Of a DNA stretch of 38,930 nt, positions 15,690-25,700 are shown piece after piece (the first letter of the stretch is position 1; each line of letters begins with the position of its first letter). Made by a program: the position numbers and the translations under genes. The stretch lies in the NCBI RefSeq assembly GCF_009908195.1, contig NZ_JAAAHS010000026.1, positions 1-38,930 of the forward strand. The letters are read 5' to 3'. A model generated the notes under the pieces. The model made no database searches and was not told the origin of the DNA. It saw nothing but the letters and a program-made list of their open reading frames with translations. Source of the stretch: Streptomyces boluensis (lineage in GTDB: Bacteria; Actinomycetota; Actinomycetes; Streptomycetales; Streptomycetaceae).

Positions 15690-16274
15690 TTACCGCTGAC
15701 CTGGCGTATTCGCGGGCAAGTACGGGTCGAGAGGCGGCAGTTCGAGGTCGGACGGCAGCAGGGAGCCGACCCAGCAGTCGCGGCGGGTGCCCCGGTGCTG
15801 GTGCGCGGCGCGCAATGTGCCCTCCATGGTGAAGCCCGCCCGGAGCGCCACCGCGCGTGAGGCCGTGTTGCCCACCTCCGCGCGCCACTCGAGGCGGTCG
15901 ATCGCGGCTCGGGTGAACGCCCAACGGCTCAGCGTCTTGAGCGCCTCCGTCACATAACCGCGTCCGCGCTGCTCCTTCACCGACCAGAAGCCCACCTCGG
16001 CGGCGCCCAGGCCGCGCAGCATGATCCCCATCACGGCCACCAGCGCGTTGCCCTCGCGCGTACGGATGGCGAAGGTGTACTCCCTGCTGTGCTGCCAGGC
16101 GTCCGGTGCGAAGTGCTGGGTGAAGTTCTTGGCGTGTTCGTGTTCATAGGGGGAGGGAACGGTCGTCCAGCGTTGGATATCGGGGTCCTGGCAGGCGGCG
16201 TAGCAGTCCTCGGTGTCATCGGGGCCGAGGGGGCGCAGGACGAGGCGTGCGGTGGTGAGCGTGACCGGTTCCAT
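15690..16274 (-). CDS. GNAT-family N-acetyltransferase
   Basis: A 194-residue GNAT acetyltransferase of the RimJ/RimL-like type, which usually acetylates protein N-termini or small amines with acetyl-CoA. It opens with the typical [16 protein letters not shown] and has the acetyl-CoA loop [11 protein letters not shown] and the [20 protein letters not shown] motif near the C-terminus. The start is ATG 16274; the frame runs 20 codons further upstream without a conserved sequence. It lies 29 bp before the glycosylase on the same strand and may be cotranscribed with it. Substrate unknown. Confidence 0.9.
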   Translation of the reverse strand: MEPVTLTTARLVLRPLGPDDTEDCYAACQDPDIQRWTTVPSPYEHEHAKNFTQHFAPDAWQHSREYTFAIRTREGNALVAVMGIMLRGLGAAEVGFWSVKEQRGRGYVTEALKTLSRWAFTRAAIDRLEWRAEVGNTASRAVALRAGFTMEGTLRAAHQHRGTRRDCWVGSLLPSDLELPPLDPYLPANTPGQR

Positions 16275-16522
16275 CAGCCGATTCTCGGCCGTCCCGGAGG
16301 TGGGCGCCAGAACTTTTGCCGAGCCCACGGGCACCTCGCGGGACCCTCGAGCGTTCTTCAGAGAGGCGCTGGGTGGCCTTCGTCACGGCGACCCTCCCGA
16401 GCCGGAGTCGTCCTCGCTTACGATGGCCGTTGCGGTGGGGTCCGCCTGCTGTGCCCTCACCGCTCGAGAACCGAGACAGAAACCGACCGTGCCAGGCCCG
16501 ACCGGCAAGGAGACCAACCCTC

Positions 16523-19363
16523 GTGTCCGTCTTCAACAAGCTCATGCGTGCAGGCGAAGGAAAGATCCTGCGCAAACTGCACCGCATCGCGGACCAGGTC
16601 AACTCCATCGAAGAGGACTTCGTCAGCCTCTCCGACGCCGAGCTGCGCGCGCTCACCGACGAGTACAAAGAGCGCCACCAGGAGTGGCTCGACAGCGACG
16701 GCAAGTCCGGTGACAGCCTCGACGACCTGCTCCCGGAAGCGTTCGCCACGGTCCGTGAGGCCGCCAAGCGCGTCCTGGGCCAGCGGCACTACGACGTCCA
16801 GATGATGGGTGGAGCGGCCCTGCACCTCGGCTATGTCGCCGAGATGAAGACCGGTGAGGGCAAGACCCTCGTCGGCACGCTCCCGACGTACCTCAACGCC
16901 CTTTCGGGCAAGGGCGTCCACCTGATCACGGTCAACGACTACCTGGCCGAGCGCGACTCCGAAATGATGGGCCGCGTCCACAAGTTCCTCGGTCTGTCCG
17001 TCGGCTGCATCATCGCCAACATGACGCCGGCTCAGCGTCGCGAGCAGTACAACTGCGACATCACCTACGGCACGAACAACGAGTTCGGCTTCGACTACCT
17101 CCGCGACAACATGGCGTGGTCGCAGGACGAACTCGTCCAGCGCGGGCACAACTTCGCGGTGGTCGACGAGGTCGACTCCATCCTCGTCGACGAGGCGCGT
17201 ACGCCGCTGATCATCTCCGGCCCCGCCGACCAGGCCACCAAGTGGTACGGCGACTTCTCCAAGTTGGTCACCCGCCTGACCAAGGGCGAGGCGGGCAACC
17301 AGCTCAAGGGCATCGAGGAGACCGGCGACTACGAGGTCGACGAGAAGAAGCGGACCGTGGCCATCCACGAGCCCGGCGTCGCCAAGGTCGAGGACTGGCT
17401 GGGCATCGACAACCTCTACGAGTCGGTGAACACCCCGCTCGTGGGTTACCTGAACAACGCCATCAAGGCGAAGGAACTCTTCAAGAAGGACAAGGACTAC
17501 GTCGTCATCGACGGCGAAGTCATGATCGTCGACGAGCACACCGGCCGTATCCTCGCCGGCCGCCGCTACAACGAGGGCATGCACCAGGCGATCGAGGCGA
17601 AGGAAGGGGTGGACATCAAGGACGAGAACCAGACACTCGCCACGATCACCCTGCAGAACTTCTTCCGCCTCTACAGCAAGCTCTCCGGCATGACCGGTAC
17701 GGCCATGACGGAGGCCGCCGAGTTCCAGCAGATCTACAAGCTCGGCGTCGTCCCGATCCCGACGAACCGCGCCATGGTCCGCATGGACCAGTCGGACCTG
17801 ATCTACCGCACGGAGAAGTCCAAGTTCGACGCGGTGGTCGACGACATCGCCGAGAAGCACGAGAAGGGCCAGCCGATCCTGGTCGGCACCACCTCGGTCG
17901 AGAAGTCCGAGTACCTCTCGCAGCAGCTCGCCAAGCGCGGCGTCCCGCACGAGGTGCTCAACGCCAAGCAGCACGACCGAGAGGCCTCGATCGTCGCCCA
18001 GGCCGGCCGCAAGGGCGCCGTCACGGTCGCCACGAACATGGCCGGTCGTGGTACGGACATCAAGCTCGGCGGTAACCCCGACGACCTCGCCGAGGCCGAG
18101 CTGCGCCAGCACGGCCTCGACCCCGAGGAGCACATCGAGGAGTGGGCCTCGGCCCTGCCGGACGCCCTGGAGCGCGCCGAGCAGGCCGTCAAGGCGGAGC
18201 ACGACGAGGTGAAGGACCTCGGCGGGCTCTACGTGCTGGGTACCGAGCGCCATGAGTCGCGGCGTATCGACAACCAGCTGCGTGGTCGTTCCGGCCGTCA
18301 GGGCGACCCGGGTGAGTCCCGGTTCTACCTCTCGCTGGGCGACGACCTGATGCGCCTGTTCAAGGCTCAGATGGTCGAGCGCGTCATGGCGATGGCCAAC
18401 GTCCCGGACGACGTCCCGATCGAGAACAAGATGGTGACCCGCGCCATCGCCTCGGCGCAGTCCCAGGTCGAGCAGCAGAACTTCGAGACGCGTAAGAACG
18501 TCCTGAAGTACGACGAGGTTCTGAACCGCCAGCGTGAGGTGATCTACGGCGAGCGCCGCCGCGTTCTGAAGGGCGAGGACCTGCACGAGCAGATCCGGCA
18601 CTTCATGGACGACACGATCGACGCGTACATCCAGGCGGAGTCCTCCGAGGGCTTCGCCGAGGAGTGGGACCTCGACCGGCTCTGGGGTGCGTTCAAGCAG
18701 CTCTACCCGGTGCAGGTCAGCATCGAGGAGCTGGAGGACGCTGCCGGTGACCGTGCGGGCCTGACCGCCGAGTTCATCAGCGAGTCCGTCAAGGAGGACA
18801 TCCACGCGCAGTACGACGCGCGTGAGGAGCAGCTCGGCTCGGACATCATGCGGGAGCTCGAGCGCCGCGTGGTGCTCTCCGTCCTCGACCGCAAGTGGCG
18901 CGAGCACCTCTACGAGATGGACTACCTCCAGGAGGGCATCGGCCTGCGCGCCATGGCGCAGAAGGACCCGCTGGTCGAGTACCAGCGCGAGGGCTTCGAC
19001 ATGTTCACCGCCATGATGGAGGGCATCAAGGAGGAGTCCGTCGGCTACCTGTTCAACCTGGAGGTCCAGGTCGAGCAGCAGGTCGAGGAGGTCCCGGTCG
19101 AGGACGCGAAGCCGTCCCTGGCGAAGGACTCCGAGGACGCGGTGCCCGCGGGCGCCGGGCGGCCGGAGATCCGCGCGAAGGGCCTCGACGCCCCGCAGCG
19201 CCCGGACCGGCTGCACTTCTCCGCGCCGACGGTGGACGGCGAAGGCGGCGTCGTCGAGGGCGACTTCAGCAATGACGAGGACGGCGCCCACGCGGCCGAC
19301 GACGGCATGACGCGCGCCGAGCGCCGCAAGGCACAGAAGGGCGGCCGCCGCCGCAAGAAGTGA
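16523..19363 (+). CDS. secA: Preprotein translocase ATPase SecA
   Basis: SecA, the ATPase that drives unfolded preproteins through the SecYEG channel; 946 residues. Walker A (MKTGEGKT) is at about 108-115, and Walker B lies near residue 213 in [22 protein letters not shown]. The helicase motif [18 protein letters not shown] and the [21 protein letters not shown] block follow. The C-terminal tail ends in a basic GGRRRKK and lacks the Cys-rich zinc-binding motif of E. coli SecA. The GTG at 16523 gives the conserved [13 protein letters not shown] start and has AAGGAG 10 bp upstream; the open frame further upstream is not conserved. A strong terminator follows, so the gene is probably monocistronic. 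Confidence 0.98.
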   Translation: MSVFNKLMRAGEGKILRKLHRIADQVNSIEEDFVSLSDAELRALTDEYKERHQEWLDSDGKSGDSLDDLLPEAFATVREAAKRVLGQRHYDVQMMGGAALHLGYVAEMKTGEGKTLVGTLPTYLNALSGKGVHLITVNDYLAERDSEMMGRVHKFLGLSVGCIIANMTPAQRREQYNCDITYGTNNEFGFDYLRDNMAWSQDELVQRGHNFAVVDEVDSILVDEARTPLIISGPADQATKWYGDFSKLVTRLTKGEAGNQLKGIEETGDYEVDEKKRTVAIHEPGVAKVEDWLGIDNLYESVNTPLVGYLNNAIKAKELFKKDKDYVVIDGEVMIVDEHTGRILAGRRYNEGMHQAIEAKEGVDIKDENQTLATITLQNFFRLYSKLSGMTGTAMTEAAEFQQIYKLGVVPIPTNRAMVRMDQSDLIYRTEKSKFDAVVDDIAEKHEKGQPILVGTTSVEKSEYLSQQLAKRGVPHEVLNAKQHDREASIVAQAGRKGAVTVATNMAGRGTDIKLGGNPDDLAEAELRQHGLDPEEHIEEWASALPDALERAEQAVKAEHDEVKDLGGLYVLGTERHESRRIDNQLRGRSGRQGDPGESRFYLSLGDDLMRLFKAQMVERVMAMANVPDDVPIENKMVTRAIASAQSQVEQQNFETRKNVLKYDEVLNRQREVIYGERRRVLKGEDLHEQIRHFMDDTIDAYIQAESSEGFAEEWDLDRLWGAFKQLYPVQVSIEELEDAAGDRAGLTAEFISESVKEDIHAQYDAREEQLGSDIMRELERRVVLSVLDRKWREHLYEMDYLQEGIGLRAMAQKDPLVEYQREGFDMFTAMMEGIKEESVGYLFNLEVQVEQQVEEVPVEDAKPSLAKDSEDAVPAGAGRPEIRAKGLDAPQRPDRLHFSAPTVDGEGGVVEGDFSNDEDGAHAADDGMTRAERRKAQKGGRRRKK

Positions 19364-19412
19364 TGCGGGGCGCGGGTGCCTGGTGATCTGGGTACGCCGG
19401 GCAGACCACGTA

Positions 19413-19461
19413 GCCGTCGGGGCCGGAGACCAGCTGGATGCTGCTCTCCGGCCCCGACGGC
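19413..19461. terminator. secA terminator, probably bidirectional
   Basis: A perfect 17-bp stem pairs 19413-19429 (GCCGTCGGGGCCGGAGA) with 19445-19461 around a 15-nt loop, followed by GTTCTGGTT. It begins 50 bp after secA and faces the convergent Rv3235-like gene. Confidence 0.9.
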
Positions 19462-19471
19462 GTTCTGGTTC

Positions 19472-19527
19472 GCCGTGAGCCGTGAGCCGTGGGCCGTGAG
19501 CCGTGGGCCGTGAGCCGTGAGCCGGGA
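19472..19527 (+). repeat. Heptanucleotide tandem repeat
   Basis: Seven consecutive 7-bp units GCCGTGA or GCCGTGG and a diverged eighth (GCCGGGA), in the order A,A,G,A,G,A,A at the last base. It sits in the intergenic region between the secA terminator and the end of the Rv3235-like gene. Such short-period repeats can vary in copy number by slippage. Confidence 0.9.
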
Positions 19528-19583
19528 CGGGTGGGCTGGTCGGTGCCCGCCTGCCCCGGCTCCGGCGGGGTTCAAGGCGGGGT

Positions 19584-20069
19584 TCAGGCCGGTTGGCGTT
19601 CCCCGCCCAGTTCCACGGCGGCGCAGCGCCACCGCAGGTCCGAGCCGCGTTCCAGGCGGAAGGCCATCGCCCGCACCCGGTCGCCGGCGCTGATGCAGGC
19701 GCTGGCTTCGACCACTCCGGGACGCAGCGGATGCGCCCGACAGGTGCGGACGTAGGGCCGCGGCCCCCGGGCCTTGAGCGGTGTGTACGGGGCCAGCTCG
19801 ACGAGCTGCTGGTACCCGTTGCCGACGGTGTGGTTGAGCATCCAGTGCACGGGGCGTTCGCCGCTCAGGACGGCGAGCAGGCGCTCGGCGAAGAGCTCGT
19901 GCGGCTTGACCCGCCGCCGCTGCGCCGGTACCTCGGGCCTGCGCTGATCGCGCCTGTTGGTGGGCCTGGTCGCCGAGCGGTTGACGGGACGCGAGCCAGT
20001 GCCGTTCTTCGAGCGGCCAGGGCCCCTTGAGCCCTTGAAGCCGTTGGAGTCATTGCGTGTGACGGCCAT
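19584..20069 (-). CDS. Rv3235-like family protein
   Basis: A 161-residue protein of the Rv3235-like family, conserved in actinobacteria near secA. The first ~55 residues are basic, Arg/Asn/Ser/Pro-rich and probably disordered. The folded part begins at about residue 57 with RRVKPHELFAERLLAVLSGERPVHWML and ends in VRAMAFRLERGSDLRWRCAAVELG. No catalytic motif or membrane segment is visible. ATG 20069 is used because GGGGG lies at a proper distance from it; the ATG two codons upstream (20075) is too close to that site. The family has no assigned function; the constant neighbourhood with secA suggests, but does not show, a link to export or envelope growth. Confidence 0.8.
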   Translation of the reverse strand: MAVTRNDSNGFKGSRGPGRSKNGTGSRPVNRSATRPTNRRDQRRPEVPAQRRRVKPHELFAERLLAVLSGERPVHWMLNHTVGNGYQQLVELAPYTPLKARGPRPYVRTCRAHPLRPGVVEASACISAGDRVRAMAFRLERGSDLRWRCAAVELGGERQPA

Positions 20070-20365
20070 GATCATTCCCCCGAATCTGCTGGACCCGGAA
20101 TTCCTACCGGGCAGTAGCCACAGATTTCTTGTACGGGGGCGAGGGGCCTGCCCGCAACGTGGCGTCAAGTTTTGGCATGCGCTCTGGAAGATCACCTATC
20201 AGGGTGACGGCCCAAGGGGCGCCTGGGCTCGGGGCGGGTCACCCGGAAGACATTCGGGACGTAGCCGACAATCGGGAGCGCTGAAGCAGCACCTCGAAGA
20301 GGGACATGGGGGCACGTATCCTGAGGGCCTTCAGCCCACGTCCAGCCACGAAGAGAGCGGCGGCC

Positions 20366-20872
20366 ATGCGCGTCTACGTACCCCTGACCCTTCCCGGGCT
20401 CGCCGAGGCTCACAAGGCGGGAGAGCTGGGTCCCGGACCGCTGACCGCCTACGCCGTGACGCCGGCGCTGCGCGAGTGGTACGTCTCGGACGACATCGAG
20501 GAGCTGGAGTACGCGGCCCTCAACCGGGCGGCCTCGTACTCCCTGCGGATGCTCGCCGGTGACCCCGGGGCGGCGCGCCGTCGGGTCGTCGTCGCCGTGG
20601 ACGTGCCGGATGCCGAGGCGGCCGTCGACCCGGACCGCGGGCTCGACGCCGGCGCGCTCGGTGAGGTGCGGATCGCGCGGGCCGTGGCGCTGTCGAAGGC
20701 GGCCGCGGTGCATGTCGACGCCGACGACGCCGAGGCCGATGTGACGGCAGCCGCGGCTGCCCTCGGCGCGGCCGACCAGGGCGACGACGACGCGCAGTTC
20801 ACGGTGGACGGGGCCGAGGACCACGAGCTGCTGTGGTTCGCGACGCAGGAGATCCCGAACCTCATCGGATGA
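20366..20872 (+). CDS. DUF6912 family protein
   Basis: A 168-residue protein I recognise as the actinobacterial DUF6912 type. It opens with MRVYVPLTLPGLAEAHKAGELG and has a conserved middle with AVTPALREWYVSDDIEELEYAALNRAA. The second half is Ala/Asp/Glu-rich and acidic. No catalytic motif, signal peptide or membrane segment is seen. Start ATG 20366 gives the conserved N-terminus; a weak GAGAG lies upstream. A TATCCT at 20317-20322 might be its -10 box, but no good -35 accompanies it. Function unknown. Confidence 0.75.
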   Translation: MRVYVPLTLPGLAEAHKAGELGPGPLTAYAVTPALREWYVSDDIEELEYAALNRAASYSLRMLAGDPGAARRRVVVAVDVPDAEAAVDPDRGLDAGALGEVRIARAVALSKAAAVHVDADDAEADVTAAAAALGAADQGDDDAQFTVDGAEDHELLWFATQEIPNLIG

Positions 20873-20915
20873 GCCGCGGAGACGGGGGCCGCGCACCCGT
20901 CTGACCAGGCCTTCT

Positions 20916-20932
20916 GTGGAGTTATCCACAGG
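20916..20932. promoter_or_regulatory. DnaA-box motif upstream of HAD gene
   Basis: Second copy of GTGGAGTTATCCACAGG, identical over 17 bp to 11378-11394. Here the inverted repeat is longer (TGTGGA, 4-bp spacer, TCCACA). It lies 39 bp before the ATG of the HAD gene. A TACCGT at about 20959-20964 may be the -10 box of the same promoter. Confidence 0.5.
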
Positions 20933-20971
20933 CCGGGCGGAGGGTGGCACCTGCCGGGTACCGTCTTGGGC

Positions 20972-21643
20972 ATGGGGAAGCAGCAGGGACCGCACATCGT
21001 CTGGGACTGGAACGGCACGCTGTTCCACGACATCGACGTGGTCATCAAGGCCACCAACGCTTCGTTCGCTGAGATCGGTCTGCCGCCGATCACGCTGGAG
21101 CGGTATCGCGAGCTGTACTGCGTGCCGGTGCCGCGTTTCTACGAGCGGCTCATGGGGCGCCTGCCCACCGACGCGGAGTGGGCCGTGATGGACGAGGCGT
21201 TCCACCGGCACTACTGGTCGCTGGCGGACGGCGCCGGACTCGCCGACGGGGCGGGCGAGTTGCTGGCCGACTGGCAGGCGGCCGGCCTGACCCAGTCCAT
21301 GTGCTCACTGGCTCCGCACGACCGGCTGGTGCCGATCGTGCGCACGCACGGGATCGAGCACCGCTTCATACGCGTCGACGGGCGCATAGGGAACTCGACG
21401 TCGGGCAAGGCCGAGCACATGGAGCGGCATGTCGCCGCGCTCGTGGAGTCCGTCGACCCCGCGCGCACCGTGGTGATCGGGGACGCCGTGGACGACGCGG
21501 TGGCCGCGGCACACGTGGGCGCACTCGCGGTGCTCTACACCGGGGGCTCGCACAGCCGCGCCAGCCTGGCGGAGGCGGGCGTCCCGGTGGTGGACAGCCT
21601 CGCCGAGGCGGTCACGGAGGCGGCACGGATCGTGGCGGGCTGA
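20972..21643 (+). CDS. HAD-like hydrolase
   Basis: A 223-residue haloacid-dehalogenase-superfamily protein with an alpha-helical cap of the phosphoglycolate-phosphatase (HAD_2) type. Motif I reads VWDWNGTLF: the nucleophile Asp12 is kept, but the usual second Asp is Asn14. The Lys of motif III is in SGKAEH, and motif IV is VVIGDAVDDAVAA. Because the second Asp normally acts as acid/base in HAD phosphatases, activity may be altered, although I recall DWNGT in other actinobacterial HADs. The start is ATG 20972; a TTG two codons earlier is in frame. The copy of the DnaA-box motif lies just upstream. Substrate unknown. Confidence 0.87.
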   Translation: MGKQQGPHIVWDWNGTLFHDIDVVIKATNASFAEIGLPPITLERYRELYCVPVPRFYERLMGRLPTDAEWAVMDEAFHRHYWSLADGAGLADGAGELLADWQAAGLTQSMCSLAPHDRLVPIVRTHGIEHRFIRVDGRIGNSTSGKAEHMERHVAALVESVDPARTVVIGDAVDDAVAAAHVGALAVLYTGGSHSRASLAEAGVPVVDSLAEAVTEAARIVAG

Positions 21644-21693
21644 CGGAGTGGGGGCTTCCGGGGCGTCCGAGTGTGCCGTCCCGGCCGGGGCCG

Positions 21694-22260
21694 TCAGGTC
21701 GCCGGGGCCTTCGCTCGGAGCACCGTGAGGAACTCCCGCATCCAGCGTGAGTGGTCCGGCCAGGCGCGGGCGGAGACCAGGGTGCCGTCCACCACGGCCT
21801 CCGCGTCCTGGAAGGTCGCGCCCGCCGCTTGCATGTCCAGCTCGAGAGCCGGATAGGCCGTGACCTTGCGGCCCGTCAGGCTGCCGATCGCCGCCGTGAG
21901 GAGGGGGCCATGACAGATCTGGGCGACCGGCTTGTCCGCGTCGAAGAACGCTTTGAGGATCTTGCGGAGCTCCGGGTCGTTGCGCAGGTACTCCGGGGCC
22001 CGGCCGCCCGGGATCACCAGGGCGGCGTACTCCCCGGGGTCGACCTCGGAGAAGGCGAGGTCCGCGGGCCAGGTGTAGCCCGGCTTCTCGGTGTAGGTGT
22101 CGAAGCCACGCTCGAAGTCGTGGATCACGAACTGGAGCTGCTTGCGGGACGGGGCCGCGATGTGCACGTCGTACCCCTCTTCGCGCAGCCGCTGGTAGGG
22201 GTAGAGCACCTCCAGGGACTCCGCCGCGTCACCGGTCACAATGAGGATCTTCGTTGCCAT
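21694..22260 (-). CDS. DJ-1/PfpI family protein
   Basis: A 188-residue DJ-1/PfpI superfamily protein with a class I glutamine amidotransferase-like fold. Its nucleophile elbow is Cys116 in AQICHGPLL, and an acidic residue from DAAESLEV near residues 11-18 probably contacts it. EYAALVIPGGRAPEYLRND precedes it, as in PfpI. Members act as deglycases, chaperones, peptidases or isonitrile hydratases; sequence alone does not decide between them. The start is ATG 22260 with GGGAGCG 9 bp upstream; the frame is open for another 194 codons, but that part is unlike any protein I know. It converges on the HAD gene with a 50-bp gap. Confidence 0.9.
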   Translation of the reverse strand: MATKILIVTGDAAESLEVLYPYQRLREEGYDVHIAAPSRKQLQFVIHDFERGFDTYTEKPGYTWPADLAFSEVDPGEYAALVIPGGRAPEYLRNDPELRKILKAFFDADKPVAQICHGPLLTAAIGSLTGRKVTAYPALELDMQAAGATFQDAEAVVDGTLVSARAWPDHSRWMREFLTVLRAKAPAT

Positions 22261-22799
22261 GGTCGCTCGCTCCCTTGGCGTGAAACCGTCCGGTGTGCCG
22301 GTCCGGGTGGCCCGGGTGGAAGGGGTCCGTCCGGCACGGGGCTCTGCCGCCAACGTGCCTCGTCGGAGCACGTTTGCCAAGTGGGGCCGGGCAGGGCGGC
22401 GCGGAGGCGGGTGGCCGCCGGTGCGTCGACGGCACGGACGAGGGGGTGTTGTCCCTGTCCAGAGTGTCAAAGTAACGCCCCATCTTTTGTACCTATACGG
22501 CCCATGACGTGGTCCGGGTCCGGGGCGATAGCCTTGACCCGTGATCAGCGCGATATCCCGCGGGGGCAGCGCAGCCCCCGACCCGTGCCCGGTACGCCGG
22601 CGTGCCCGGGTGATCGTCGCGCTCCGGGTACGGGGCGGCCAGTCGACAATGGCCGATACAGCCCCTGCCATCTCTCGCCAAGGCATAGCGTCGTCCACGA
22701 CGGGACACCCCGCGTCGCGACGTTGTGCCCTTGCTCGCCATACCGGCGGATCAACCACCTTCAACGTCACGCAACGGCGCGCGACAGGAGCCAGAGGAC
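22261..22799. other. Intergenic region between divergent DJ-1 gene and gdh
   Basis: A 539-bp gap between divergent genes in which I see no credible coding frame. It contains a small hairpin at 22561-22580. On the minus strand a TTGACA-like box near 22465-22471 could serve the DJ-1 gene, but I could not pair it with a good -10. On the plus strand TTGACC at 22534-22539 also lacks a convincing -10. Confidence 0.5.
22561..22580. other. Hairpin in gdh upstream region
   Basis: CGGGGGC and GCCCCCG form a perfect 7-bp stem around AGCGCA, about 220 bp before gdh. It may be part of an mRNA leader or a protein-binding site. In DNA this GC-rich it could also be chance. Confidence 0.3.
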
Positions 22800-25700
22800 A
22801 TGCAGACCAAGCTGGACGAAGCAAAGGCCGAGCTGCTCGCACGGGCCGCCCGGGTAGCTGAGCACAGCCCGGTCGGGGGGCAACTTCCGACGGGGGCTAC
22901 TACGGGAGACCGACCGGACGAGGACCCGGTGCTCTCGTACCTCCAGCGCTACTACCTGCACACCGCTCCCGAGGACATGGCCGACCGTGACCCGGTCGAT
23001 GCGTTCGGTGCCGCGTTCTCGCACTATCGGCTTGCGGAGAACCGCCCGCAGGGCACCGCCAACGTCCGGGTGCACACCCCGACGGTGGAGGAGAACGGCT
23101 GGACGTGCTCGCACTCCGTCGTCGAGGTCGTCACGGACGACATGCCCTTCCTGGTCGACTCGGTGACCAATGAGCTCTCCCGGCAGGGCCGCGGCATTCA
23201 CGTCGTGATCCACCCGCAGGTCGTGGTGCGCCGTGACCTGACCGGCAAGCTCATCGAGGTGCTCCCCGCCGGGGCGCCCACGGACAGCCACGAGACGCTG
23301 ACCGAGTCGTGGATCCACGTCGAGATGGACCGCGAGACGGACCGGGCCGACCTGAAGCAGATCACCAACGACCTGCTCCGTGTCCTGTCCGACGTGCGCG
23401 AGGCCGTCGAGGACTGGGACAAGATGCGCGACGCCGCGCTGCGCATCGCCGATGAGCTGCCCAGCGAGCCGACCGCCGACGACCTGCAGAACGAGGAGGT
23501 CGAAGAGGCCCGCGAGCTGCTGCGCTGGCTGTCCGCCGACCACTTCACGTTCCTGGGCTTCCGCGAGTACGAGCTCAATGAGGACGACTCGCTCGGCGCC
23601 GTCCCCGGTACCGGTCTCGGTGTCCTGCGCTCCGACCCGCAGCACAGCGGCGAGGACGTGCACGGCCACCCGGTCAGCCCGTCCTTCAACCGGCTGCCCG
23701 CCGACGCCCGTGCCAAGGCCCGCGAGCACAAGCTGCTCGTCCTGACCAAGGCCAACAGCCGCGCCACGGTGCACCGCCCCAGCTACCTCGACTACGTGGG
23801 CGTGAAGAAGTTCGACGCCGAGGGGAACGTCATCGGGGAGCGCCGCTTCCTCGGACTGTTCTCCAGCGCCGCGTACACCGAGTCGGTGCGCCGGGTGCCG
23901 GTGATCCGCCGCAAGGTCGCCGAGGTGCTCAAGGGCGCCGGGTTCTCGCCCAACAGCCACGACGGCCGCGACCTGCTCCAGATCCTGGAGACGTACCCGC
24001 GCGACGAGCTCTTCCAGACCCCGGTCGACGAGCTGCGCGCCATCGTGACGTCCGTGCTGTACCTCCAGGAGCGCCGCCGGCTGCGGCTCTACCTGCGCAA
24101 GGACGAGTACGGCAGGTACTACTCCGCGCTGGTCTACCTGCCGCGTGACCGGTACACCACGGGTGTGCGGCTGCGGATCATCGACATCCTGAAGGAGGAA
24201 CTCGGCGGCGCCAGCGTCGACTTCACCGCCTGGAACACCGAGTCGATCCTCTCCCGGCTGCACTTCGTGGTCCGGGTCGCGCCGGGCACCGAGCTGCCGC
24301 AGCTCTCCGAGTCCGACAAGGAGCGCATCGAGGCCCGTCTCGTCGAGGCCGCCCGGTCCTGGGCCGACGGCTTCGCCGAGGCGCTGACCGCCGAGTGCGG
24401 CGAGGAGCGCGCGGCCGAGCTGCTGCGCCGGTACGGCAACGCCTTCCAGGAGGGCTACAAGGCCGACCACACGGCGCGTGCCGCCGTCGCCGACCTGGTG
24501 CACGTCGAGCAACTCACCAAGGGCGAGAAGGACTTCGCCCTCTCCCTGTACGAGCCGGTGGGCGCGGGACCCGGTGAGCGGCGCTTCAAGATCTACCGCG
24601 CGGGCGAGCAGGTCTCCCTGTCGGCGGTGCTGCCGGTGCTCCAGCGCCTCGGCTGCGAGGTCGTCGACGAGCGGCCCTACGAGCTGCGCGCCAGCGACGG
24701 CACCACCGCGTGGATCTACGACTTCGGCCTGCGCATGCCCAAGACCACGGGCAACGGCGACTACCTCGCGGACGATGCCCGTGACCGGTTCCAGGAGGCG
24801 TTCGCCGCCGTCTGGACCGGGCTCGCGGAGAACGACGGCTTCAACTCCCTCGTCCTGGGCGCCGGCCTCGGCTGGCGGGAGGCGATGGTGCTGCGCGCGT
24901 ACGCCAAGTACCTGCGCCAGGCGGGCGCCACGTTCAGCCAGGACTACATGGAGGACACCCTCCGTACCAACGTCCACACCACCCGTCTCCTGGTGAGCCT
25001 CTTCGAGGCGCGGATGTCCCCGGACCGCCAGCGGGCCGGTACCGAGCTGATCGACGGGCTGCTCGAGGAGCTGGACGGCGCGCTCGACCAGGTCGCGTCG
25101 CTCGACGAGGACCGGATCCTGCGGTCCTTCCTCACCGTGATCAAGGCGACCCTGCGGACCAACTTCTTCCAGGAGGCGGAGGGCGGCAAGCCGCACACGT
25201 ACGTCTCCATGAAGCTGGACCCGCAGGCCATCCCCGACCTGCCGGAACCGCGACCCGCGTACGAGATCTGGGTGTACTCCCCGCGCGTCGAGGGTGTGCA
25301 CCTGCGCTTCGGCAAGGTCGCGCGCGGTGGTCTGCGCTGGTCCGACCGGCGTGAGGACTTCCGTACGGAGATCCTCGGCCTGGTGAAGGCGCAGATGGTG
25401 AAGAACACCGTCATCGTGCCGGTCGGCGCGAAGGGCGGCTTCGTCGCCAAGCAGCTGCCGGACCCGAGCGTGGACCGGGACGCGTGGCTCGCCGAGGGCA
25501 TCGCCTCGTACAAGACGTTCATCTCGGCGCTGCTCGACATCACGGACAACCTGGTGGCGGGCGAGGTCGTGCCGCCGTTCGACGTGGTGCGGCACGACGG
25601 CGAGGACACCTACCTCGTGGTCGCCGCCGACAAGGGCACGGCGACGTTCTCGGACATCGCCAACCAGGTCGCGCAGTCGTACAACTTCTGGCTGGGCGAC

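Noticed and set aside
16411..16424. TACGAT upstream of secA as -10 box
   Set aside because: No acceptable -35 at 16-19 bp distance, so I do not call a promoter.
16457..19291. A 944-codon open frame antisense to secA
   Set aside because: Same codon-bias artefact; no domain, no ribosome site, and it covers a certain gene.
19472..19527. CRISPR array
   Set aside because: The heptamers are contiguous with no spacers. No array-like repeat-spacer pattern or cas gene was seen anywhere in the window.
22241..22507. Small 88-codon frame in the DJ-1/gdh gap
   Set aside because: It overlaps the DJ-1 start, is rich in Arg/Gly/Val, and has no ribosome site or recognisable sequence.
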